Source: E44-bin88 sp034419075 (GTDB lineage Bacteria; Chloroflexota; Dehalococcoidia; Dehalococcoidales; BS750m-G39). From it: 64,000 nucleotides of DNA. The notes beneath the pieces were generated by a model, which saw only the letters and a program-made list of their open reading frames with translations, was not told where the DNA came from and made no database searches. Position 1 is the stretch's first letter. The number at the start of each line of letters is the position of its first letter. The position numbers and the translations under genes are program-made. Location: the NCBI GenBank assembly GCA_034419075.1, contig DAOULR010000022.1:68989-132988 (forward strand), given 5' to 3'. Positions 25,540-35,273 of the stretch are shown here, piece by piece.

Positions 25540-26027
25540 CTTTTTACCGCCCGGATTATTGAACTAAAGAGCCTCTGTAAGACCACCAGACACACCGGGA
25601 TGCTGGCCAGGGCAATCCAGTAGGCGGGAAGACAACGGGGTACGGGAGCCGTGCAGGTCGTCTCCCCTCCGACTTGAAAGTAATGACCCATCACAGTAAG
25701 TCGCCAAACAATCAGAACGAAGAGTCCTAATACAAGAAGAGAAACAATGCTCTCGATAACGGCTTGGGCACGCTGAGGCAGCTTGGCAACTATAAACTCT
25801 ACCCGGACGTGACGGCCAATAATCAAGGCCATAGCGCAGGCAAAAGCAATAGCCATGCTCTGGAAAACCCCGACCCAGTCAGTAGCACCAAGGAGAGGTG
25901 TGTTAAAGAGCTTAGACCCAGTGACATCGATGATGGTGACAAGCATCATCGCCAGCAACCCAGCTACCCCTACCCACTCAAACCAGCCGCTTAACCGATT
26001 ATTGAACTTATCAAATTTTTCTAACAC
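25536..26027 (-). CDS. dctQ: TRAP transporter small permease DctQ
   Basis: 163 residues with four hydrophobic helices, the DctQ layout. LIIGRHVRVEFI matches the conserved GxHVxVD region. It overlaps the start of dctM by 4 bp. A strong hairpin lies between it and dctP. Confidence 0.9.
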   Translation of the reverse strand: MLEKFDKFNNRLSGWFEWVGVAGLLAMMLVTIIDVTGSKLFNTPLLGATDWVGVFQSMAIAFACAMALIIGRHVRVEFIVAKLPQRAQAVIESIVSLLVLGLFVLIVWRLTVMGHYFQVGGETTCTAPVPRCLPAYWIALASIPVCLVVLQRLFSSIIRAVKR

Positions 26028-26050
26028 TGAGCTCCACTCATCAGTCTAGG

Positions 26051-26080
26051 CGGGTGCGGGGGATTTGGCCCCCGCACCCG
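26051..26080 (-). other. Intercistronic hairpin between dctP and dctQ
   Basis: CGGGTGCGGGGG and CCCCCGCACCCG form a perfect 12-bp stem with a 6-nt loop. No T-tract follows on the minus strand. It probably limits transcription or decay so that the DctP receptor is made in excess over the permeases. Confidence 0.8.
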
Positions 26081-26136
26081 ACCATTAAAGGGTCTCACCT
26101 AGGGCAGTAGTATAACATATTTACCCTATCAGAAGC

Positions 26137-27285
<1,149 letters not shown>

Positions 27286-27396
27286 TTGAACTCCTCCTTA
27301 GTTTATAATGCTTTTCTACAAGATATTAATTGTCACCTCATCTGTCACCTCCTTGGTGCCTTTGGCCCCCGATTTCACACTTCCTTATCTAAATGC

Positions 27397-27438
27397 AAAA
27401 AGGCTCAGAAGCACACCAACGCTTAGGTCTTCTGAGCC
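27397..27438 (-). terminator. Terminator-like attenuator in the dctP leader
   Basis: GGCTCAGAAG and CTTCTGAGCC form a perfect 10-bp stem (27402-27411 with 27429-27438), followed on the minus strand by TTTTTGCATTT. It lies about 110 bp upstream of dctP and about 260 bp downstream of the predicted start of transcription. No minus-strand gene lies upstream that it could be ending, so it acts in the leader. Confidence 0.7.
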
Positions 27439-27652
27439 CTTCCACTATACACAGTACCCTGTTTCCCCTTATCATTAATCCCCCCACTCTTTAATCAATA
27501 TGTGGCTTGATGAACGGAAAGTGTATAAGGTACCGGACTGTATTAGTGTTAAGTGATTCTTATCAAAATTCTAAGTGCCTTAATTTAGCACTAGTTCTAA
27601 TCTATGTCAATCGTTTTGCCGATATATCAATTGACGTTGAGTGCCGTGATTA

Positions 27653-27733
27653 TTGCCTTTGGATATACCTTTTGGTATATTACCATATAGTAAATATGAC
27701 TGGTATATTACCATGAGGTGTATATGATGTCAA
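27653..27733. promoter_or_regulatory. Divergent promoters with shared operator (dctP / esterase 1)
   Basis: Minus strand: TTGACA (27728-27733), 17 nt, TAATAT (27705-27710) toward dctP. Plus strand: TTGCCT (27653-27658), 17 nt, TATATT (27676-27681) toward the esterase at 27783. The plus spacer carries the palindrome ATACC-TTTT-GGTAT (27665-27678); the minus spacer carries ATACACC-TCAT-GGTAATAT. The same layout recurs at 29296-29344 and 36944-36992. Confidence 0.8.
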
Positions 27734-27782
27734 TACCTTTTAGTTATATAATTGAAAATAAACACAACGAAAGGACAAAGAA

Positions 27783-29210
27783 TTGAAAGATCCATTAAAG
27801 ATAGATTCCGGATACATCTCTGGGACTGCAGTTGGCGAACCTGGCAAGGAAGTACATGTCTATCGTGGAATCCCTTATGCCGCTCCACCGATAGGCGATT
27901 TGCGCTGGAAGCCGCCGCAACCGGTGACTCCATGGGCGGAGACTCTCCAGTGCACCGAATTTAAGCCCATAGTCCCACAAGCCAACCTCGGCGATTTACC
28001 CCCCTTCCCTCAAATCTTACCGTGGAGCGAAGACTGCCTTTACCTGAACATCCTGACGCCAGCCAAAAAGACCACCGATAAGCTACCGGTAATGGTCTGG
28101 CTGCATGGCGGTGGCTACCAGCTGGGTAGCGGCAGTGACCCGCTCACCAATTCCCCACGCCTACCCCAGTACGGCATAGTGCTGGTAAACGTAAACATGA
28201 GGCTCAACACGCTCGGTCTACTGGCTCACCCCTTACTCTCTGAGGAATCAGCCAAAGGTGTTTCGGGGAATTACCTGTTCCTGGATATGCTGGCTGCCCT
28301 CCAGTGGGTGCAGAAGAACATCGCTGCCTTCGGCGGCGACCCGAAAAATGTCACCATCTTCGGCGAGTCCGGGGGCGGGGTCAAGGTTGCTAACCTGATG
28401 GCTTCACCTCTGGCCAAGGGGCTTTTCCAGAGAGCTCTTTGTGAGAGCGGAACATCGATCAAAGCGTTCTCAACCAGCAAACCCCTGAAAGAGCTAGAAG
28501 CTATGGGGGAGAAATTCTTGGCTAAGCTCGGCATCAATAAGGAGAAAGACCCGTTGGCGGCGGCTCGCGCCCTTCCCTGGGAGAAAATTATAGAAACTGA
28601 TAACACCCTGACCAAAGAGCTGGCTATGCTCGGGCCGGAGGGGCTCTGGGATGCCGGCGTGGACGGCTGGTTCCTAGCAGATACACCGGCCAACATCTTT
28701 AAGGCAGGCCAACAGAATGATGTCCCCCTTATGGTGTGTGCCAACCTTGGGGAAGTGACCGGTCCGGGGGTACTGGTGTTTCCCTTCTTAATTCCGGGTT
28801 ATGTGGATATGCTTTCTAGCGTGAGCCGGGCTGGTCAAAAGGGCTACGCCGCTCTTTTTGACCACGTTCCGGCGGGCTGGAAGCGGGAGGGTTGTATCTC
28901 CACCCACGCCATGGAGCTTGGCTACGTTTTCGGCGATTGGGATAACACAGCTGGTAACTGGCCAATATTATACTTCCTCGCCATGGAGTCCGGGGCTAAA
29001 TCACCAGACCCTGGGCTTACTGATATAGATAGAAAGGTCTCCGAAGAGATGATGAGCATGTGGACTCAATTTGCCAGAACGGGTGACCCGAACGTCAAAG
29101 GGCTGATTAACTGGCCAGTTTACGACACGACCGACCGCTATCTATACATCGCCGAGCCGTTGGCGGTAAAATCAGGATTCTCTAAAATTGGCCCAAATGA
29201 CGGGGAGTAG
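27783..29210 (+). CDS. Type-B carboxylesterase 1
   Basis: 475 residues of the carboxylesterase type B family (alpha/beta hydrolase), with no signal peptide, so cytosolic. TTG start with AAAGGA 7 nt upstream. YRGIPYAAPPIGDLRW is the family N-terminal signature, VWLHGGGY the oxyanion-hole segment, and GESGGG the nucleophile elbow (Ser196). Probable Glu324 (LGEVTG) and His375 (STHAME) complete the triad. It would hydrolyse a carboxylic ester. The second esterase at 35274 is a paralogue. Its promoter carries the operator shared with dctP. Confidence 0.9.
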   Translation: MKDPLKIDSGYISGTAVGEPGKEVHVYRGIPYAAPPIGDLRWKPPQPVTPWAETLQCTEFKPIVPQANLGDLPPFPQILPWSEDCLYLNILTPAKKTTDKLPVMVWLHGGGYQLGSGSDPLTNSPRLPQYGIVLVNVNMRLNTLGLLAHPLLSEESAKGVSGNYLFLDMLAALQWVQKNIAAFGGDPKNVTIFGESGGGVKVANLMASPLAKGLFQRALCESGTSIKAFSTSKPLKELEAMGEKFLAKLGINKEKDPLAAARALPWEKIIETDNTLTKELAMLGPEGLWDAGVDGWFLADTPANIFKAGQQNDVPLMVCANLGEVTGPGVLVFPFLIPGYVDMLSSVSRAGQKGYAALFDHVPAGWKREGCISTHAMELGYVFGDWDNTAGNWPILYFLAMESGAKSPDPGLTDIDRKVSEEMMSMWTQFARTGDPNVKGLINWPVYDTTDRYLYIAEPLAVKSGFSKIGPNDGE

Positions 29211-29295
29211 AGGCATCATTTGCCCAAATAGTAAAGCTTTAGCTTATTGCACTTTTTAGCAGTTTGTTTATTATAAGCTTTGTAGTTATTTGCAG

Positions 29296-29344
29296 ATATA
29301 TACCTAAAAGGTATTGACGCCATATATACCTAATGGTAATATAC
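29296..29344 (+). promoter_or_regulatory. Promoter/operator of the CoA ligase operon
   Basis: TTGACG (29314-29319), 17 nt, TAATAT (29337-29342). The palindrome ATACC-TAAAA-GGTAT (29300-29314) sits on the -35 and TACC-TAAT-GGTA (29327-29338) inside the spacer. All 49 bp are identical to 36944-36992. A leader of about 280 bp separates it from the gene at 29631; that leader has no visible gene. Confidence 0.85.
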
Positions 29345-29630
29345 TAAGTTGAACAGAGTCCGGCTTATTAAATGAAAGATTTATGAGGTACCAAATCGCT
29401 TTAGTTTTAGATTAAGCTCACAAGGTTATAAGTCGTCTTAGTTCAACACTAGTTCTCAATCTTGTCAATACTTCTTTCGCTCTTTTACTGCATAAGCAAA
29501 CTGCCGCCTCTAGGCGAGGGACTGATTGTGACAGTCATTTATGCTAATATGTCAATGGTAATTTCGACAAGACGGAACAATTCCCAGGGTTTGTCCATTA
29601 TAGTTGTTATATATTATTAAGGAGTCTTTA

Positions 29631-30971
29631 ATGAAAGAGACGGAGCAATACTGGAACCCGATTCTGGAAACGCTGCCCCGTGAGAAGCTTGCGGAGCTAC
29701 AGCTAAAGAAGTTTAAGAGCATATTTAACTGGGCATATGAGCACTCCAAGTTTTATCACAAGCTATATACTGAGGCTGGTATCGAGCCCGGCGACATCAG
29801 GACATTTGAGGATATAAGAAAAATACCCAAGGTAGAGAAATCGATGATGAGGGCTATCCAAGGGAAAGAGCCCTACCCCTACGGAGATATGCTGGCCATG
29901 CCCCTGGAGAGGGTTACTATATATCATCAGACCAGCGGCACCACCGGCCAGCCGGTATATCAGGCCGATAGTTGGCAGGACTGGGAGTGGTGGGCTGAAG
30001 CCTGGGCTTGCCTGTTATACGCTCAGGGATACCGGGACCATGATCGCCTCTTTTTGCCCTTCGGTTACAACATCTTCGTCGCCTTCTGGGGTGCCCACTA
30101 CGGGGCTGAGAAGTTGGGCTGTGAGGTAGTCCCCGGCGGTGTGCTCAATACCGAGGGCCGGATACTGAAAATACAGGAGCTGAGAGCCACTGCCATAGCG
30201 GCGACTCCGACCTACGTGCTGGGTATGGCCGATACCGCCAGAAGGAAGCTGGGTATAGACCCGGCCAAAGACTTACAGGTAAGAAAGATAACCGTGGCCG
30301 GTGAAGCCGGGGGCAGCGTCCCGGCGACCAAAAAAAGGATGGAGGAGGCGTGGGGGGCCAAGGTATATGACCACGTTGGCGCCACCGAGATAGGTGCCTG
30401 GAGCTTCGAATGCCGCTACCAGTCCGACCTGCATATTAATGAGGCTCTGTTCCTAGTGGAGATAGAGGATATCGACAGCGGAGAGATTATTACCGAACCG
30501 GGGAGGAGGGGCAAGATGGTGATAACCGCCCTCGACCGCATGGCTCAGCCCTGCATCAGGTTTGATTCCAAAGATGTAATTGAGTGGAGCCCCGATAAGT
30601 GTGAGTGCGGGCGGACTTTCCGGATGCTGAAGGGCGGCGTTGTCGGCCGGGCTGATGATATCACCAAGGTGAAGGGGGTATTGCTAGCGCCGACCTCGAT
30701 TGAGGAAGTAGTCAGGAGCATCCCAGAGCTGAGTGACGAATATGAGGTGCTGGTGACCAAAAAGGGCGACCTTGATGACATTACGTTGAAGGTGGAATTG
30801 ACCACGGGACAGCAGAATAATATTGAAACAATCCGGGCTAAGCTTATTGACCAGCTTAGGGTAAAAACCAACTTGGGGTATAACCTGGAGTTCCATGAAT
30901 ATGGCACCTTGCCGAGGTATGATGTTAAGGCTAAGAGGTTCAAGGACCTTAGGAAAGGTTCAAGGACTTAA
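29631..30971 (+). CDS. PaaK-like aryl/acyl-CoA ligase
   Basis: 446 residues, the length of phenylacetate-CoA ligases. The start at 29631 has AAGGAG upstream. TSGTTGQPVY is the ATP-binding P-loop, HVGATEIGAWSFEC the YxxTE-like motif, and RFDSKDVIEW the hinge region with the adenylate-binding Asp. CECGRTF is also typical of PaaK. It would activate an aromatic or other acid with ATP and CoA. It heads a run of same-strand genes (small helical protein, SDR, thiolase, DUF35), likely one operon. Confidence 0.88.
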   Translation: MKETEQYWNPILETLPREKLAELQLKKFKSIFNWAYEHSKFYHKLYTEAGIEPGDIRTFEDIRKIPKVEKSMMRAIQGKEPYPYGDMLAMPLERVTIYHQTSGTTGQPVYQADSWQDWEWWAEAWACLLYAQGYRDHDRLFLPFGYNIFVAFWGAHYGAEKLGCEVVPGGVLNTEGRILKIQELRATAIAATPTYVLGMADTARRKLGIDPAKDLQVRKITVAGEAGGSVPATKKRMEEAWGAKVYDHVGATEIGAWSFECRYQSDLHINEALFLVEIEDIDSGEIITEPGRRGKMVITALDRMAQPCIRFDSKDVIEWSPDKCECGRTFRMLKGGVVGRADDITKVKGVLLAPTSIEEVVRSIPELSDEYEVLVTKKGDLDDITLKVELTTGQQNNIETIRAKLIDQLRVKTNLGYNLEFHEYGTLPRYDVKAKRFKDLRKGSRT

Positions 30972-30989
30972 GACACAAGGAGTGATAAA

Positions 30990-31169
30990 ATGGTAGAGAG
31001 TTACCAGCTAAAAGAAATGGCGGAAAAGATCCGAGCGATTAAGGAAGCCGCCACCGAACTACAGAATATTTGCGGCGGAATTCAGGCCGTGAAAAGAAAT
31101 GTTGACCGTATTCTGGCCAGCGTTAAAATGCTTGAAATTAATATCAGTGACGTATTAGGCATCGCTTAA
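30990..31169 (+). CDS. Small helical protein in CoA ligase operon
   Basis: 59 residues, starting MVESYQLKEMAEKIRAIKEA, with AAGGAGTG 6 nt before the ATG and a TAA stop at 31167-31169. It is predicted to be almost wholly helical with heptad-like hydrophobics; one Cys. It lies 18 bp after the CoA ligase and 36 bp before the SDR. Function unknown; it may be an accessory subunit. I do not recognise a family. Confidence 0.65.
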   Translation: MVESYQLKEMAEKIRAIKEAATELQNICGGIQAVKRNVDRILASVKMLEINISDVLGIA

Positions 31170-31205
31170 ATAACATATATTATATAATCTTAAAGGGGGT
31201 GAGTA

Positions 31206-31961
31206 ATGTCGTTAAAGGGTAAAGTGGCTTTTGTCAGCGGTTCTTCAGGGCGGCATGGAATCGGGCGGGCTATTGCCTTGGCCCTGGCGCGGGACGGTGC
31301 CGACGTCGCCACGTGCGGCTTTGGGCACTTCGAGGGGGCGGAGGCGGTGGCTGAGGAGATAAGGAAGCTGGGAAGAAGGTCTACTGCCGTCAAGATAGAC
31401 GTCCGCGACGCCCAGGAAGTGCAAAAAGGGCTGGACAAGGTCAAGGCTGAGTTGGGGGCAGTTAGCATACTGGTCAACAACGCCGCCCAAATGGGCCACT
31501 TCATACGTATCCATAGGGAGACAATAGAGGAGTTTGATAACGAGGTAAAAGTCTGCCTGCATTCCGCCTTCTACTGTATCAAGGCGGTCTGGGCGGACAT
31601 GTGCGAGAACAAGTGGGGGCGCGTTGTCAATATCAGTTCGGTAGCCGGCGTTATGGGAGGCGATGGGCAGGCCAGCTACGGTGCGGCCAAGGCAGGTCTA
31701 ATTGCCCTGGCCAAAACGGTGGCCATTGAGGGTGCTAAGTTCAACATAACCGGTAACACCGTCATCGTGGGCGTCGCTCAGACCGACGCCCCGCTGGTTA
31801 AGGAGGCCACCGATAGTCTGGGTAAGAGGCTGCTGTGGCGGCGACCAGCCGACCCGGAGGAGATTGCTAACGCCGTCGCCTATTTGGCATCAGATAAGGC
31901 TAAGTATATGAGTGGGGCGACCATGAACATGATGGGGGGCTTGGACTTATTTGTGGTATAA
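31206..31961 (+). CDS. Short-chain dehydrogenase/reductase
   Basis: 251 residues, classical SDR. The cofactor loop reads SGSSGRHGIG, slightly longer than the usual TGxxxGIG; NNAA, the catalytic Ser in NISSVAG and SYGAAKAG (Tyr-x3-Lys) are present. GGGGGTGAG precedes the ATG. It probably oxidises a beta-hydroxyacyl-CoA ahead of the thiolase encoded next. MMGGLD near the C-terminus is typical of FabG-like proteins. Confidence 0.9.
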   Translation: MSLKGKVAFVSGSSGRHGIGRAIALALARDGADVATCGFGHFEGAEAVAEEIRKLGRRSTAVKIDVRDAQEVQKGLDKVKAELGAVSILVNNAAQMGHFIRIHRETIEEFDNEVKVCLHSAFYCIKAVWADMCENKWGRVVNISSVAGVMGGDGQASYGAAKAGLIALAKTVAIEGAKFNITGNTVIVGVAQTDAPLVKEATDSLGKRLLWRRPADPEEIANAVAYLASDKAKYMSGATMNMMGGLDLFVV

Positions 31962-32014
31962 AAAGTGATTGGGAAAGGAGGTATCTGCTAAAATAAGTAT
32001 GAGGTGTGCGAAAG

Positions 32015-33202
32015 ATGAATAATACAAAGGCCACAATAATTGCTGGTGGTATGTGCAAGTTTGGTGTCAGGCAAGCAAGCTATCTAGATATGGTCCAGGA
32101 GGCAACTAAAGCCTGTCTTGATGATCTACCTGGGCTTACGCCCAAGCATATCGATGGCCTGCTTTTTTCCTCCACCTTTGTCGGCAGGCGCTCATGCCAG
32201 GCTAATACCGCACCCGTGGTAGCCGAGAGGCTTGGAATAAAGCCAACCTCTATCTGCGCCAGAGTTGACGTTCTATGTGCCGGTGGTAGCACTGGTATTC
32301 TTCTGGCAAAGGGGCTTGTTGAGAGTGGTATGGCAGAGGTAGTTCTGGTAGTTGGCTGTGAGAAGGTTTACACGCCGGAGCTGTGGCAAATTCAGTACGA
32401 TGAGATTGCCGCCATAGACCATGACTGGGATGCATTTTCAGGTATCGGCCCGCCACCTGTTTGGTTTGCGGCCATTGCCAAAGAGCATATGAAGCATTAC
32501 GGAACTACCAGAGAACAGCTGGCAGCAGTATCGGTAGCCAACTACGGCCATGGAACGACCAATCCCAAGGGCCATTTTCAGAAGGAGTTAACAATGCAAG
32601 AGGTAGTAGAAGCTAAAGTTGTAGCGGCACCCCTGGGGTTATTTGACTGCTGCCCTTTGTCTGATGGCGCGGCGGCCGTGATTATCGCTAGTGAGGAGAA
32701 GGCAAAAGAACTCAGTGACCGGCCCCTTGTCTACATTCGGGGTGGTGCTCAGGTATCACTTCACAGCGTATCAGCTAACTGGCCCGGGGAGCACCTTGGT
32801 GATTGGGCGCATATGAAACTGGCCGTTAAAAAGGCTTATGAAAACACGGGGTTTAAACCCAGCGATATCGATGTCATGCAGGTGCACGATTGCTTCAGCA
32901 TTTCCCAGATAGTCGAAGTTGAGGAATTGGGCTTCTGTAAGAAGGGCGAAGGTGGTCCCTTTGTCGCTTCCGGTGAGACCAAGATTGGCGGCAAGATTCC
33001 GACCAACACTGACGGCGGTCTTCTCTCTGTCGGACATCCCTTTGGGGCTACCGGGATTCGCCAAGGAATAGAGATAATGAAACAGCTCCAGGGTAGGGCG
33101 GCGCTCCAAGTCAAGGATGCCACCAACGCCCTCACCCATAACCTGAGTGGTGGTAATGTGGAACATACCATCGTAGTCTATAGCAAAGAACCCAAGAAGT
33201 AG
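32015..33202 (+). CDS. Thiolase family protein (SCP2/BbsB-like)
   Basis: 395 residues from the ATG at 32015 (GAGGTG upstream); a GTG 9 nt earlier is possible. It resembles SCP2-type thiolases: VDVLCAGGSTG holds the nucleophilic Cys, MQVHDCFSI the NEAF-like His region, and GHPFGATGIRQ the C-terminal catalytic His. A DUF35 gene follows after 9 bp. Known thiolase-DUF35 pairs include BbsB-BbsA (anaerobic toluene pathway) and Ltp2-ChsH2 (steroid side chains), which cleave CoA esters; the chemistry here is inferred. Confidence 0.87.
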   Translation: MNNTKATIIAGGMCKFGVRQASYLDMVQEATKACLDDLPGLTPKHIDGLLFSSTFVGRRSCQANTAPVVAERLGIKPTSICARVDVLCAGGSTGILLAKGLVESGMAEVVLVVGCEKVYTPELWQIQYDEIAAIDHDWDAFSGIGPPPVWFAAIAKEHMKHYGTTREQLAAVSVANYGHGTTNPKGHFQKELTMQEVVEAKVVAAPLGLFDCCPLSDGAAAVIIASEEKAKELSDRPLVYIRGGAQVSLHSVSANWPGEHLGDWAHMKLAVKKAYENTGFKPSDIDVMQVHDCFSISQIVEVEELGFCKKGEGGPFVASGETKIGGKIPTNTDGGLLSVGHPFGATGIRQGIEIMKQLQGRAALQVKDATNALTHNLSGGNVEHTIVVYSKEPKK

Positions 33203-33211
33203 AGGAGAATC

Positions 33212-33709
33212 ATGACAGAGAACATAGGAGTACCTTTCCTTGAGGGTCGTTACTCGCCCACGTTAGATATGTGGCCCATAGAGGCCAAGGAGTTTAACCG
33301 AATCCATACCTTCTACGATAACCTGAAAGAAGGAAAGTACACTACAACAAAATGTAAAGGGTGTGGGTACATCAGCTATCCCCCACGGGTAGTTTGCCCC
33401 GAGTGTTATAGCGAGGATCTTGAGTGGATAGAATTACCCACTAAAGGCAAGGTTATTACATTTGTGGAAAAGTCGATTGCCATCCCGATTGGCTTCGGAG
33501 AACCATTAATTGACGCTTGGATTGATTTGGGTAAAGATAGCCCGGTGAGACATGTCTTCAGCCGGGTGATAAATTGCGAGTCGGGAGGAATTAAAGAGGG
33601 CGATGAAGTCCGCTTTGTAGTTTTCGATGTGCCGGGACACCCAATTGAGTGGCGCAAGGAGAAGTGGATAGCCGAAAGGGTCTACTTCGCTTTTGAACCG
33701 GTGAAGTAG
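33212..33709 (+). CDS. DUF35 zinc-ribbon/OB-fold acyl-CoA-binding protein
   Basis: 165 residues. An N-terminal helical part, then a zinc ribbon with CKGCGY and CPECY (two CxxC), then an OB-fold (KGKVITFVEKSIAI and GDEVRFVVFD). DUF35 proteins are obligate partners of thiolase-like enzymes such as BbsB and Ltp2. The 9-bp gap to the thiolase gene and shared strand support a complex. Confidence 0.9.
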   Translation: MTENIGVPFLEGRYSPTLDMWPIEAKEFNRIHTFYDNLKEGKYTTTKCKGCGYISYPPRVVCPECYSEDLEWIELPTKGKVITFVEKSIAIPIGFGEPLIDAWIDLGKDSPVRHVFSRVINCESGGIKEGDEVRFVVFDVPGHPIEWRKEKWIAERVYFAFEPVK

Positions 33710-33724
33710 TCCAGTTGACACTTT

Positions 33725-34996
33725 CTAGCGGTTTGTGTAATCAAAGGCTTTTCTTTTTTCAACCGGTTTTAAAAGTACAGTCAATATAAGGCCAGCAATG
33801 CCCGCAGCCGCACAGATTATAAAAGCCAACTGATAACTGCTGGTTAAGTCAAATATAAAACCTGTAATAAATGGACCAGCCGCAGCTCCAATGGTAAATC
33901 CAACGTGAACAACTCCGTAAATTAAACCGTGTGAGCTAATCCCAAAAAGCCAGGCTGTTATGGGGGATTCTGATGCACCCATTCCCCCAGAAGCGAAGCC
34001 AGCGACAACAATAAAGAGGTAAAGCATCCATTCTTCTGCAGCCAGGGGCAACCATAACAAGGCTGCCGACATCATAACGAATCCAATGATGTAAATCTGC
34101 CTATTTCCTACTCTGTCAGCAAGGGCACCAAGTATATAATTACCTAAAATAACCAACGCACCCCTTGCCGCCAATATGTTGGCGGCACTGACTGGTGATA
34201 TTTCCAAGTCAATAGCATATTGCACAATATGCACCACAATGGCGTAGGTTCCGAACCCATAGCAGAAAAACAAGCCGAATAGTATCCAGAACTGTGTAGT
34301 TCTAATTGCCTCCTTGAAGGAAAATGAGTTAGTAATTGATTGCGCTGCCTGGTACTTTCCTTTGGTTTCAGCATCAGGAAGTTGCCTCATTTGAGTCGGG
34401 TCACGTTTTATAAACTGGGCAGCTATAACCACAAATAGAAAAACTGCGATGCCCACTATGATAAGGGACAGATGCCAGTCATAAGTAGCTAAAAGACGGC
34501 TGATAAGCGGCGGTCCAATCAGTCCACCTATGCCTAAGCCAGCGATGACAATGCCGGTCATTAGTGTCCGTCTCTTATCGAACCATCTGGCAACGGTTGA
34601 CAATAGCGGAACCCAAACGCCACTCATGCCGATGCCTATTAAGACTCCCCAAAACAGGTAAAGCTGCCAGAGAGCGCTAATTTGTGACATCAGCAGATAA
34701 CCTAGACCTAAAAGGATGCTACAGAATGTCAATACCACCCGAGGTCCGAACCTGTCATTAAGTGCCCCAACGACAATACCCAACACTCCATATATAAACA
34801 TGGACAGGGAAAAGGCACCTGAAGTGACAGCTCTATCCCAGCCAAACTCTTCTAACAATGGATTGAAGAAGACACCAAAAGAATTATATGCGGCCCACGA
34901 CACCACGAAAATAAAGAAGGCGGCTATAACCACGATATAGCCGTAGAAAAATCGCGGTCTAGTCCCAGGGGATTGCGGCACTCGTTGTATAGGCAT
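33725..34996 (-). CDS. MFS transporter (OFA/monocarboxylate-like)
   Basis: 423 residues with twelve predicted membrane helices. GALNDRFGPRVVL between helices 2 and 3 is the MFS motif; the start FFYGYIVVIAAFFIFVVSW resembles oxalate/formate and monocarboxylate-type (OFA/MCT) antiporters. It converges on the DUF35 gene and may export or import an organic acid in the same pathway. No shared operator is seen in its promoter. Confidence 0.85.
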   Translation of the reverse strand: MPIQRVPQSPGTRPRFFYGYIVVIAAFFIFVVSWAAYNSFGVFFNPLLEEFGWDRAVTSGAFSLSMFIYGVLGIVVGALNDRFGPRVVLTFCSILLGLGYLLMSQISALWQLYLFWGVLIGIGMSGVWVPLLSTVARWFDKRRTLMTGIVIAGLGIGGLIGPPLISRLLATYDWHLSLIIVGIAVFLFVVIAAQFIKRDPTQMRQLPDAETKGKYQAAQSITNSFSFKEAIRTTQFWILFGLFFCYGFGTYAIVVHIVQYAIDLEISPVSAANILAARGALVILGNYILGALADRVGNRQIYIIGFVMMSAALLWLPLAAEEWMLYLFIVVAGFASGGMGASESPITAWLFGISSHGLIYGVVHVGFTIGAAAGPFITGFIFDLTSSYQLAFIICAAAGIAGLILTVLLKPVEKRKAFDYTNR

Positions 34997-35146
34997 GATA
35001 GAGCTATTTTATATAGTTCATTCTGGACACTATTTATTATGGAGAACGTATTGTGTTATCGAAATCCAATTATAGCACGTGGCGACTATAATCTAGAAGA
35101 GCGAGCTGTGATAATCCTTAGCAAAGGTCGCCATTGAATGTTTTTT

Positions 35147-35223
35147 TACCGTGGAGTATCATTAACACTGACGATTATTCCCTGGGCGGTCAAGATGTCA
35201 TCCAAACTTACCTGACCACGGTA
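35147..35223. promoter_or_regulatory. Nested inverted repeats upstream of esterase 2
   Basis: TACCGTGG (35147-35154) and CCACGGTA (35216-35223) are perfect inverted repeats 61 nt apart; within them GGTCA and TGACC (35188-35217) also pair. They lie just upstream of the esterase at 35274. They could be operator halves or an RNA stem. The rest of the 277-bp divergent region holds no gene. Confidence 0.4.
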
Positions 35224-35273
35224 TCAAAGGCTAATATCCTTCCTAATGACCGTACTGACCAGTAGGTGGTGTT

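Noticed and set aside
27507..27716. 69-codon frame in the dctP/esterase divergent region
   Set aside because: It overlaps both promoters and the operators; composition is that of intergenic AT-rich DNA.
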